From assembly GCA_019614645.1 (NCBI GenBank), contig JABWDB010000016.1:5723501-5787500 (forward strand): 64,000 nucleotides of DNA, read 5' to 3'. The position numbers and the translations under genes are program-made. The stretch comes from Stratiolaelaps scimitus (taxonomy: Eukaryota > Arthropoda > Arachnida > Mesostigmata > Laelapidae). This document shows, piece after piece, positions 36,501 through 44,830 of this stretch. The notes under the pieces are model-generated. The model was not told where the DNA came from and searched no databases. It worked only from the letters and a program-made list of their open reading frames with translations. The first letter of the stretch is position 1, and each line of letters begins with the position of its first letter.

Positions 36501-39500
36501 CTATGGTTTGGTCAGCCAAAATAAACAACGGTTTAGCATGGCGCAGACTCGGTAGAGGCGGCCGGATTGTCAAGGTCGTCGTCGTATCAGTTTTGAATGT
36601 ACTGCAACGATATTCAAGAAGGGCTTCACTCAAGCCTACTGCTCCATTGGGCCGGGAAATTTTCATCTTTTATCCATTGGGAAAATGGCAGAACCAAGGT
36701 CGCCTCTATATTCGATAGCATTCGGGGGCAACATCTTCAGCCGATCTCTCTCAATATCGCTGAAGTGGCAAATATTTTCGAGGCTGCCATACCGTCAACC
36801 CTGTCCAAACGCTGAAAGAGCTTCTGAAGCTATTTCCGACTGAGGGGGATCCATGTCTTCGATATAATCCCTTATATAGACACTTCTGGAAGGCCGCATG
36901 CGCTTGCAATACATGCAATTCACTTGCTACTACAGACTTGCGAAGTTGTGCCTTCAGGATCAATTTCCACTGGATCAGGATGCGCCACTCAGGTACGATG
37001 CAACCACACAATCCAACCGAATATCGCCTCTCAAAGATTCAAAGACTTTTGCAGGAATACAGTCACCACCGATGTCATTCTCCCTCGTGAAAATATCTGG
37101 CGCACGAGAGATCGTTGCGTATTCAGTGATGGGAACGATAATTCAACCCCAATGATCACACAACGTGTTCAAAGGCTAATCCGAAGGTCTTATCCGGACC
37201 CAGACGAATTGCACGTCATGTGAATTTCATAATCGAACTGTTAAGCGCCCTTTGTGACAATGTCGCAAGTACAAATGTTGCTGAAACGGGCTTGAGACTA
37301 TTTGCTATAACTGTTGTAATGCTGAACAATTTATTCAAACATACAGTAGGGCGGGATTTCTAGGGATTATGGGGGGGGGGGGTGAGGACGACAATGTTCC
37401 GAGGAAGGCGATGGCATTGCCTCTCTGCACGGCGATTTGCTATAACTTAATCCATTTGCTCGTCGACGATCGGCATTTCATGACGTTAACCCCTTTGGCA
37501 ATCTCACTATATGCTGCTATTTCAATTGTGAACAGAAGGATTAATTCATATTTGTATTATCTGTATCTAAAGGTATAGCTCGATAAATGTGTCACTCTCA
37601 CTTACAGGCAGTACCGGACAGGGTATGAGATTAGCGTTTTGTGAAAGCCCATTTTGGCAGTACGGGGTCCCCGCGGGTTGTCATATGTTTGCTTCATTGG
37701 TGAGCAGGAGCTCAGCCCTTGAACTTTTGATCTTTTTTGCTATTGCGATCTTCTTTGGTAAGAGCTTATCGAATTGGTCCAGATCGTCAGAATGTAAGGC
37801 TAACTTCGCCTGCCGACAAATAATTACTAATTAAAAGCAAAATATATTTTAAGTCACTAAATATTGTTCCGTTGTGTCAACGCTTTGAATCGGCTAGGTT
37901 CAATACAATCACCTATGGCTGGCTAGAGGTTTAGCCTTCATGGTTGTTTCATTAGCGCCAATTAATTTCGGACTTCTGACATATTCAGTTAGTTTAGCGA
38001 CGTCATCTAGATCAATCAAGTACAACAATATTGCAAGAAGATAAAGCTTTTACCTCGACATGCTAATTAGCGGCCACTACACACGTTGCATTTCGTATAA
38101 AGCATTATTTGATATATCACACGAAATTAGACAAGACGTCCTAGTAAGGTAAATGTTTATTGGTCTGTTTAAGAAACTGCAATTTGGTAATGCTTAAGTT
38201 CTCATATACATCAGTAAGCCATAGGGGATGGTGTCAATATTGCTCTTCAACGAACGAAAGGTGTTATGTCCTCGGCGGCAGATCAGATATACTTGAGGCC
38301 CAGTACGTCTTTGTTTCTTTGAAGAGTACCAGCCAATTTGCATAGAAAATCCTGAAAAAGGAGATGGCCGAAATTGGCTAGGCATTCAGCCCTGTGCCCC
38401 TGTACCCCGCCCCAGTTCTGCAAAACGTAGCTGACGTCAGCCCGGTGAATCGAAGCCGCCGATACATTCAATGTTGCATCGGCCAGACATAGATTGAATT
38501 CGATAATGCCTGCACAAAGCAATATCAGTGTTATCCGAAGGAGAAGTGAGGCCCTTGTTTGAATTGCGCTTCCCTTATTGACCCGACAGGCATATCACAG
38601 CTGTGGAAATGCTCGCAATTTGCATAGCGAACAAGCTGGGCTCATGTACAATAGCAGGAGGCCGAGATCGGCAGAAGGTTGATACCCGGAAATATTCAAA
38701 GAGGGAAGTGTACAGGTTGGACGGGAGCTGCTTTTTCCCAAAGGTCAACACAAAAATATGGATATATCGAGTTGTAAAAAAGAGATTGCCTCACGTATTT
38801 CGTGCCTGCCTTCATAGCTATATTAAATGACACACTGACTGAAGGTTGTTGTTATAAGTAGCGCCCGTAACGGAGCTTATCCAACGGAAATTACCAGTCA
38901 AATTTCACGTGGTCGGTTTAAAATTTCGAAGCTTGAGCCATTTTTGACAAAATGATGATTTTCTGTATGATCGAGATTAACTCTCTATGTAGAGAAATAT
39001 CGTCCTTTCTAGATTACTTTTTATGTGCGCTATCATCATGCTGTCCAGTATTGGCCAGTGCTAAAGCACATACGGCGATTTGCTTTCAAAAACGGTCTTC
39101 ACGCGTTGAGTTGCAGACCACTGACAAACAGATTTGTCATCATAATAACGCTAGGATTACTTGAGGATAGCATCCAATTGCTGCTGACGGCATTTATCGA
39201 TATTCATTCAGCTTGCATTCGATTATGCTGCTTCGTGGCTTTACGAGGATTGCCTCTGAAGGAGGATCCCCGGGCGCTGAATTAACATCTATCAGGACAA
39301 CTTGCTAAGAGAGCTACGGCGAGGTCCTGAAAGCTGTGCAAGGTCTGGGCGTAAACAGTGCTAATGCCGTAATATACGTTTCATACAAATTGAAATTATT
39401 ATTGTTTGCATCAACGTTGACGGCCAGTTACTAAGTCATGTATCGTTTACGGACTCCCCGTCTAATATTCGTCATCCGGTTTAGACAGTGGTATTGTTTG

Positions 39501-42500
39501 GCTATCACATAATTCGTCTAAAAGTCTCATAGTTTCAACATTGTTCCACATCATAGGAGACACAATATAACATGATGCTCTTCCGTGAAAAAATATATAT
39601 CGCCGTCATTGTGTATATGACATTACTCACCACATGATCGGTGGTCTCGTCGAATTCGACCTCGAACTCCTCGCCGTCCAACATTACGCGGGTGGTCTGC
39701 GTGTCCACGCTGTTTTCCGCTGACGGCGGAGGCGATGTAACTGAACGCACCACGTGGTCGAAACATTGCAAAGAAATAAAAGACAGAGATTAGCGACATA
39801 ATGATGAACTATTATGGTTGATAAAGCCTACTTGACCACCAAAATATATAATACCAGACGAAGAATTCGGCGATAATTGCGGCAATTGCCCCCTTAATAT
39901 CCTCGCGGCCTGCCAAGTCCAGCCCAAGGTAGACAGAAACCAACAACCTGGGTCACGATGACAGATGATCAAGCAACTAGACACTTTGTTCTGTCCGCCA
40001 CCGGCCGCAATATTCGTGACAGAACTGAAGGGGAAACCTTTCGCCAATACGTTGAAGTTCACGCTTGCCAATTTTTCTCTGGATAGATTTTTTGAGAACA
40101 GTACTTCACATACACCATGCCAAACCATATAACGATTATAGGTTGTGACAAAATGAGTTACATAAACAAATAACGCAATGACAACCACAACTTGGGCTAA
40201 GCAAGCAAGATATCCGAATGTCCTGACAAGCACGCATCGATGACAGTCCGTGGGCAAACGATCATCATGTAAGCGTAACCGTAGGTATTGTATAAGTGCA
40301 GGTCCTTCAATAAACCAATAAACCTTCATCCATTACCTTCTGCCAAATCGTATACAATGATCACGTAAACGGCTTAACGTCCCGTCACAAACCGCAACAA
40401 TACACAGAACCCTGTTCGTGTTCTCAAATCGTCGTTTTTCCGACCACCCACAGACCGCGTGATTTTCAAAGATGTCGATATTTGCCAAAGGGACGATATT
40501 GCCCCTTTTGTAGGATGTCTCGTGTTCAAAATTTGATTTTACTCTTCTTTGAGATTGACTCGTCGTCATACCGCAGAATGCGTAGGGGCTGCCCCACGAT
40601 TTGCCACTGAACGGCTGAAAAACGTTTACGCAATTTATTCAAAAATGGCAGCAGATTGCGATCCACTGTGGGAATATTGCTTCGATTATGCTGCTGTCAT
40701 CACATAGAGTTGACACATAGTTGCGGTACGATAAATAATTTTTTGTAGTAGATTTCTACGCACCACGACACGCCGTGCCGAGGGATCCATTCGTGTATTC
40801 TTTCCATAGTCCCAACTGTTCGTGAATAGATACATTGCACTGCTGACTATGTATGCAAACGTAACACTGTTTAAGTGATATGGTGACATTCTTTCGTATA
40901 TTATTTTATTATATGTATTCTATTCTATTTCGTTACTAGTATATAATTGAAATCATTAAATATAATATAGTGTAGTTACTTATTATAACACTAGCACGAA
41001 TTAGTATGAACGTATCGTCTATAACATGCTCTGTATTCTCTTTGTTCTTGGCTGGGGATGCATATATTAGAAATAATCTACGGAGGAGAAAAGTGGCTTA
41101 CTGTTTGGTGTAGAACATATATCTCTAACTAGGGCAATATGAGATTTATGGTTAGTAAATTATAAACTTAACGAAGTCTTGGAGGATTACTCTGTTTAAC
41201 ACCAAACCACATTTATGTTTATGACGGCTTCGATTAAAAAAAAACACTATCTCAAACTCGAACCTTAAGTTTACGAATTGTGAGTTTCCGCTGCAACCGA
41301 CGACTACAGGGTGTTTTCAAAGTGGGGCAAAACGAATGTATATGGTATACTCTTGTATTTCGGAACTACATAGTTTGAAACCCCGCCTGGACATTTCATA
41401 TTGGTCGAGCTCGTTGAGCTTACGTCGAATAAATAGTTCGCATAGTTTAGACCAGCGTCAGCAGGTCACACTGCTTTCAGACATACGACGGATCACAATG
41501 GCTTTTATATCCTCGCTGAACGGTCTGAACGGTCGGATAGAGTCCCATGGGAACGTCGAACTAGCTACGCCGGGTACAAACAATTAACCAGATGCAGAAG
41601 GCAGCCCTATAAACCTGTACAGTCTGTACGTTTGCATAGTTTATTATATTTAAATAAATATAATGCACGATCTTTTGTGTGTATGGCGGACAGAGGCGGC
41701 CGGCATGTTCTACCTAGTTAGAATACGGAAGCCTACGGAAAACAGGTTTCGTGACCCCGCTCGCAATATGTGACACTTCGCGTAATTGCAAAACATGGAG
41801 CTAATTATAATTCAGGGGAATACGTGGCTGTACGGCTAAAGGCTAATTGACTCGTCGCAAGTACGATTTAACGCTCGGCTTTTGTGCATATGTCGAGACC
41901 GAAGAGAACCTGCGTCTGTCCAATTATCTATTATGGACACTTCACTCTGTGAGACTTAACGACGCGAGCTTAGATTAGGTGAAGTATTGCATCGACTGAG
42001 TGAGACTTGATCCCTTGGCTTGTTTACCAAGGATTGACACACTTCTGGAGGAGGGCATTTCTTCAACCTTCAATTAGTTACTACAGAACTTAAGCAGTGT
42101 AAAAACTGCAGTTCCTTTAATAAACAAATAAAGCTTTACCTTTACCTTTACATGATACTGGTAACAAGTATAATAGCAGTGCTTGGCTTGGGATTGCTCA
42201 ACTGGAACGTGCTATTTGATAAAGGTAATTGTTATCCTTGTGCAGGTATTTAATGATATGGGCTGGCCGTAGTTTATAATTGTATTCTGTGTATATATAA
42301 TATATTCTGCTCGTAACGATACCTTTGTACACAGTCTGAGGTCAAGGATCTTTATATATATTATATATATATATAAAGTATACGTTAAATCAATGACTTT
42401 GGAATACGTTGCGATCTGGCGTTAACCAGCAAAATTGCCTCAAAGGCAGATAAAATACACATCCCCTCTACGCAAGGGACCACTTGAAAAGTTTTAATAG

Positions 42501-44116
42501 AGGCTCTGTTGAATGAGGCCGGATACATTGTAGAATGAATGGTACATTCGTCTGCCGGGGAGCCATGTCTTGAAGCAGCGCATTGCGTCGATTGTAGGAG
42601 AAACTCGTCAAGCGTTTAGCCTATGAGTGTCGAGATGTACTCTCGTTATCAGATAAGTGGTCATACAAAATGAGATTTGAAAACTAGGCCAAACAGAGAG
42701 CCCAACCCAAATCAACAATTGTGGTCTACACATCGTCATTATTCTACACATGCAGCTCGCCCAGTCTTATTCCTTCCAGCAGTACTGGGTGGGAGTGGCG
42801 TATACTCCACACGTTCATTCATCATCGAAATAGGATGGATATTCCCTCTACACCCCGACGCAACGTGTTCCAGTGCACTACACATGGTCATACCCGGCAT
42901 CACTGCATGGGGAGTAGTGGCGCGCATAAACGGCGACACAATTGTCCGCCTTCGCTCTGATGCCACTGGAGCCAGTTCAAATAGAAACTTTTCATGAAGC
43001 CTGTATGTTTTAACCTAATTTGAACTTCATGCCGAAGTTTCAGCAAACTTGATACCAACAGTTGTGCCTGAAGCAATAATTTAGTTTCTACTGGTTTCTG
43101 ACACTGTTTGCATTTACCCCCCCCCCCCCGGAAGCCCCAGATCAGGAAGGGGCAAGCGATCTAGCTTGTTATTGCCAGTTGCAGTGATGCCAATAATGAT
43201 TTAATCATTATTCATACAGCCATGGCGAGATTTGCCCGAGATTCTCCCGTTCCTGATCTCGATCGAAAGACAGACGAACTCATAATCGTTGTTGGATAAC
43301 ATTTCACTCACTAATCTCAAGATGTCCCTCCTCGTTCACGGTGTTGGCGCAGCCTTCGATGAACTGTTGCAACAGACAGGACTTGCCAACTCCGGGTGCC
43401 CCCAGCAGTCGTACGCGCATGAGCGGTGGGCCAGGATCCTCAGGGGCATCGGTACAGGACGATGTCGACTTGCGCCGCTCATCAAGAGCGTTCGTGAGTA
43501 CGACGTCGCCGAGATTAAGGATGTTGCCCTTCGGCGTAATTGAGAAGGATCGGCAGCGGTACGCGCCAGGTCCTTGTGATGGGTCGAGGAGCTGTTGCGG
43601 GGATCGGGCAGCAGCCGAGCCTGGAGAGCGTTTCCGATGGAACTCAGCCCAGGGATCCTCCTCTAACTCTTTCCACAGGCTTCGCCCATTCGGCGAACGG
43701 CTACCCGGCACTCCCAGCGATCTCCGTCGACCCTTCTGGTGCTTGACACGATTGCGCGAGATTCGATTCGGGCTCCCCGAAGTCGACGACGCCGGCGACC
43801 GGCTCGGTGGCGTCAACGTCTGCTGCTGTTGCTGGCATAGCGACAATTGGGCCACGCCGGGGGACTCATCTGAGCAGAATTCGCGGAACAGCTGGTGCGG
43901 TGAGGCGCTCAGGTCGGGCACCGACAAGCAGTGAAGCGATATGTTATTATTGTTACTGCTGCTATGGGTAATGCCGTTAGCTGATGCCGATGATGCACTG
44001 CAGGCGGATGACGGCACACACAGGTTATGGCATAACGGCAGTTGGTACTCCGTGTAGGGTTCACTGTGCCGCTTTTTCGGTTCGATTACCGGCGGCACCG
44101 CCAGATCGACGTACAT
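12130..44116 (-). CDS. Rgk: RGK-family small GTPase, four coding exons (whole gene)
   Basis: The spliced model joins 43312-44116, 39631-39740, 32087-32348 and 12130-12524: 1572 nt, 523 residues plus a TAG stop. Seen in the sequence: a Ser/Gly/Gln-rich N-terminal extension (about 1-230), P-loop GAPGVGKS at 239-246, DAFVVVYSV at 315-323, NKAD at 379-382, ETSA at 407-410, and a C-terminus ending CDDLHVL. RGK proteins are known to have a divergent switch region, an extended N-terminus and a conserved C-terminus that replaces the CAAX prenylation box. Members inhibit voltage-gated calcium channels by binding the beta subunit and influence the cytoskeleton through Rho kinase. They act at the plasma membrane. 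The usual DxxG switch II motif is absent, as expected for the family. A Gly/Arg/Ser-rich insertion (about 346-367) sits in the G domain before NKAD. The family call is firm; which invertebrate paralogue (Rgk1, 2 or 3) it matches is unresolved. Confidence 0.95.
12941..13693 (-). other. Unassigned 250-codon open frame in intron 3
   Basis: After RGK exon 1 and the exon 3 frame, this is among the longest uninterrupted frames in the window. It starts with ATG at 13693 in the context AAAATGG and stops 416 bp before the exon 4 acceptor, on the same strand as RGK. The product is rich in Arg, His, Ser and Thr with no domain, signal peptide or membrane segment I recognise, and part comes from a GA-rich tract. 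It could be chance, an unannotated retrogene or an alternative exon. No splice evidence ties it to RGK. Confidence 0.2.
15329..15352 (-). repeat. 3'-terminal hairpin of the tailed retroposon
   Basis: GTTGGCATGC-TAAT-GCATGCCAAC, a perfect 10-bp stem. Flanking GGGGGCG and CGCCCCC can extend it across a small bulge. It lies immediately before the A tail in the sense of the element, where reverse-transcriptase recognition hairpins are often found. Confidence 0.8.
15703..15732 (-). repeat. Internal hairpin of the tailed retroposon
   Basis: GCAACTAATG, a 10-base loop, then CATTAGTTGC: a perfect 10-bp stem. Confidence 0.8.
16917..17093 (-). mobile_element. 5'-truncated retroposon sharing its 3' end with the copy at 5745-5846
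   Basis: TCTGCCAGCC occurs at 16917-16926 and 17084-17093, flanking a 157-bp insert. The insert's plus-strand left end, TTTTTTGAGAGGAGGAAATT, continues TTCTTCAAACGC. The other copy carries the same end with TTAGAGGAGG. On the minus strand both copies translate to a similar end (EIGLSLVVSERLKKISSS here, EIGMYLVVTVRLKKISSS there). The 3' end may therefore derive from a coding sequence of the parent LINE or mRNA. The tail is short. Confidence 0.7.
28820..28990 (+). mobile_element. Possible LINE linker remnant
   Basis: One frame reads GKFHKPWISDELKWCKLRKG and SLRQ before a stop. The PW-x2-DEL-x3-K/R pattern resembles the linker between endonuclease and reverse transcriptase in several LINE clades. 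No catalytic motif lies nearby, so this is tentative. Confidence 0.3.
29225..29884 (+). other. Unassigned 219-codon open frame in intron 3
   Basis: An ATG-initiated frame with an Arg/Ser-rich first half and a Cys/His-containing second half, on the strand opposite RGK. No known domain. The region is locally GC-rich and minus-strand frames overlap it, so composition may explain its length. Confidence 0.15.
32087..32348 (-). CDS. Rgk: RGK GTPase coding exon 3 (residues 306-392, core G domain with NKAD)
   Basis: A 262-nt exon. The acceptor is TGGTCTACAG|GTAACAAAG (AG at 32350-32349) and the donor is ACAGAAG|GTGAGCC (GT at 32086-32085). It enters in phase 0 and leaves in phase 1. It encodes VTKQHLEEVDAFVVVYSVTE, a helix (SLELAEDAISQLRVL), a Gly5-Arg3-Ser-rich insertion, then AVILAANKADLARKRCVSTE. 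NKAD is the guanine-specificity (G4) motif. The Gly/Arg-rich loop between helix 3 and the G4 strand is longer than in vertebrate Rad or Gem. Continuing past the donor runs into a low-complexity GA tract, which confirms the intron. Confidence 0.95.
33807..33844. repeat. AT-cored palindrome, 13-bp perfect arms
   Basis: CAATGTTCTCTTA and TAAGAGAACATTG flank a TA-rich centre. Same architecture as the pair at 4433-4564. Confidence 0.9.
37399..37433. repeat. 35-bp dispersed repeat, copy 1
   Basis: CCGAGGAAGGCGATGGCATT followed by GCCTCTCTGCACGGC. It matches 55302-55336 at 31 of 35 bases in the same orientation. A G run precedes it at about 37371-37382. It is probably a piece of an unrecognised interspersed element. 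Confidence 0.7.
38146..38210 (-). mobile_element. tRNA-derived SINE (family A), 3' fragment
   Basis: The minus strand reads GAGAACTTAAGCATTACC, AATTGCAGTTTCTTAAACAG, ACCAATAAACATTTACCTT. Only the body and tail remain; no B box is visible. Confidence 0.7.
39631..39740 (-). CDS. Rgk: RGK GTPase coding exon 2 (residues 269-305, switch region)
   Basis: A 110-nt exon. The acceptor is GCGTTCAG|TTACATC (AG at 39742-39741) and the donor is CATGTG|GTGAGTAATG (GT at 39630-39629). The two bases TT complete the split codon left by exon 1 (A+TT, Ile269), and the exon ends in phase 0. It encodes VMLDGEEFEVEFDETTDHV. This corresponds to the beta2-beta3 hairpin, where Ras-like proteins carry DxxG. Here FDETTDHV stands in its place, consistent with the non-canonical G3 of RGK proteins. 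The phase match on both sides strongly supports the boundaries. Confidence 0.9.
39741..43311 (-). other. Intron 1 of the RGK gene (about 3.6 kb)
   Basis: The intron starts with GTGAGTG at 43311 and ends with GTTCAG at 39741. It contains a plus-strand SINE tail at 42085-42151, an imperfect AT palindrome near 42350-42377 and a C run near 43118-43129. Its minus-strand open frames (for example 39790-40329) show no recognisable domain and are within chance length. Confidence 0.85.
42085..42151 (+). mobile_element. tRNA-derived SINE (family A), 3' fragment with TTTACC tail
   Basis: GAACTTAAGCAGTG, CTGCAGTTCCTTTAATAAAC, AAATAAAGC, then a tail of three TTTACC-type units. It is the only plus-strand copy noticed, and it defines the 3' tail of the family. 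Confidence 0.75.
43312..44116 (-). CDS. Rgk: RGK GTPase coding exon 1 (residues 1-268, N-terminal extension and P-loop)
   Basis: The ATG at 44116-44114 is chosen because an in-frame TAG lies five codons upstream and no other in-frame Met intervenes. The exon encodes MYVDLAVPP, then low-complexity Ser/Asn and Gln runs, a basic patch (KHQKGRRRS), an RCRSFS motif at 187-192, GDVVLTN, and the P-loop GAPGVGKSCLLQQF. RCRSFS resembles the phosphorylatable 14-3-3-type sites known in the family, but it lacks the +2 proline. The donor is ATTA|GTGAGTG at 43311, leaving phase 1. Reading on without splicing reaches a stop two codons later. Long open frames on the opposite strand (43341-43934) are shadows of this GC-rich exon. 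Confidence 0.95.
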
Positions 44117-44640
44117 TTTCGTGCCTTGCTAATCTTTGCGGTTTGCTTTTCTGATTGAAAGGTAGATGGATCGATGAAGAGGCTGATAGCTCGGTAACGT
44201 AATGTTCGGGTACACAACTTATACACCAGCAGGTGCTGTGCTGTTCTTTGTCGCTTGCCGATTCGTAGCGGGGTACACTGTTGCTCTAACAGTGGACAAT
44301 GGAAACACACGAGGCGTTGTTGTTATTGTTGTTATCTCTTTCGTTGTTTCTCATCGTAATACATAGGAGTATTTCGAACAAGTTTATCCGGCTGATCCTG
44401 AGGTAGTTGTACTGTTAGCACTTCGCTTGTGTACGTAAATATGCGCGGCTTGTAATGCTTGCTGGTGAGTGACGGCTGGAATCGCAGCACAGTCCGTCTG
44501 TGCTCATGGACTGTGGTCGTTGAAAAGTTGTGATAGCATAGTATCAGATGCACATGCAGACAGCTGTGGTTGTTGCACTAGTTGTAGTTCTGAAGTGTGA
44601 TATAAAGACGGAGATCTAACGAAGGCGAAATCAAAATGAA
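44117..44640 (-). other. Probable 5' untranslated leader of the RGK gene
   Basis: Immediately upstream of the start codon. It contains the in-frame TAG that fixes the start and an AAC/AAT triplet-rich tract (GTTGTTGTTATTGTTGTT on the plus strand, about 44316-44333). The transcription start cannot be located; neither a convincing TATA box nor an upstream splice acceptor was identified. The leader may continue or be spliced further upstream. Confidence 0.4.
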
Positions 44641-44757
44641 AACGAACAAAGGTAGCCCCAAGAGGATGGAGTCTACCGGCGCATCAGCACGCGTCACACA
44701 GTTAGTCCATAGGAAACGGCGGAGTCCCACCACGCACGCACTCAAACAGTAACACTG

Positions 44758-44778
44758 ACCCGGCCGTCGTGGCCGGGT
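44758..44778. repeat. Perfect GC hairpin upstream of the RGK start
   Basis: ACCCGGCC-GTCGT-GGCCGGGT: an 8-bp perfect stem with a 5-base loop, about 640 bp upstream of the start codon. If the RGK transcript starts further upstream, it would fold in the leader. No terminator function applies in a eukaryote. Confidence 0.7.
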
Positions 44779-44806
44779 TTGCCTATATCTCCGGGGGTAA
44801 GGTGGC

Positions 44807-44826
44807 CCTCACCCTCGAGGGTGAGG
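44807..44826. repeat. Perfect 20-bp GC-rich palindrome upstream of the RGK start
   Basis: CCTCACCCTCGAGGGTGAGG equals its own reverse complement. It lies about 30 bp from the hairpin at 44758-44778, inside a locally GC-rich stretch (about 44690-45230). It could be a dimeric factor site or a structured leader segment; the sequence alone does not decide. Confidence 0.75.
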
Positions 44827-44830
44827 CTCG

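Larger units (their letters stand above)
32349..39630 (-). other. Intron 2 of the RGK gene (about 7.3 kb)
   Basis: The intron lies between the exon 2 donor and the exon 3 acceptor. It contains a 38-bp AT-cored palindrome at 33807-33844, one copy of a 35-bp dispersed repeat at 37399-37433 beside a G run, and a SINE tail at 38146-38210. Otherwise no gene, RNA or exon was recognised. Confidence 0.85.

Noticed and set aside
36150..37223. Clustered open frames in intron 2, considered as a retroelement
   Set aside because: I could not find any reverse transcriptase, integrase, gag or endonuclease motif in any frame.
39790..40329. 179-codon minus-strand frame with a hydrophobic stretch, near exon 2
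   Set aside because: Its length is within chance for the window and no domain is recognisable. Exon 2 has a better acceptor downstream that fits the phase.
43341..43934. 197-codon plus-strand open frame
   Set aside because: It is antisense to RGK exon 1; the GC-rich, Ser/Arg-biased coding strand keeps the complement open.
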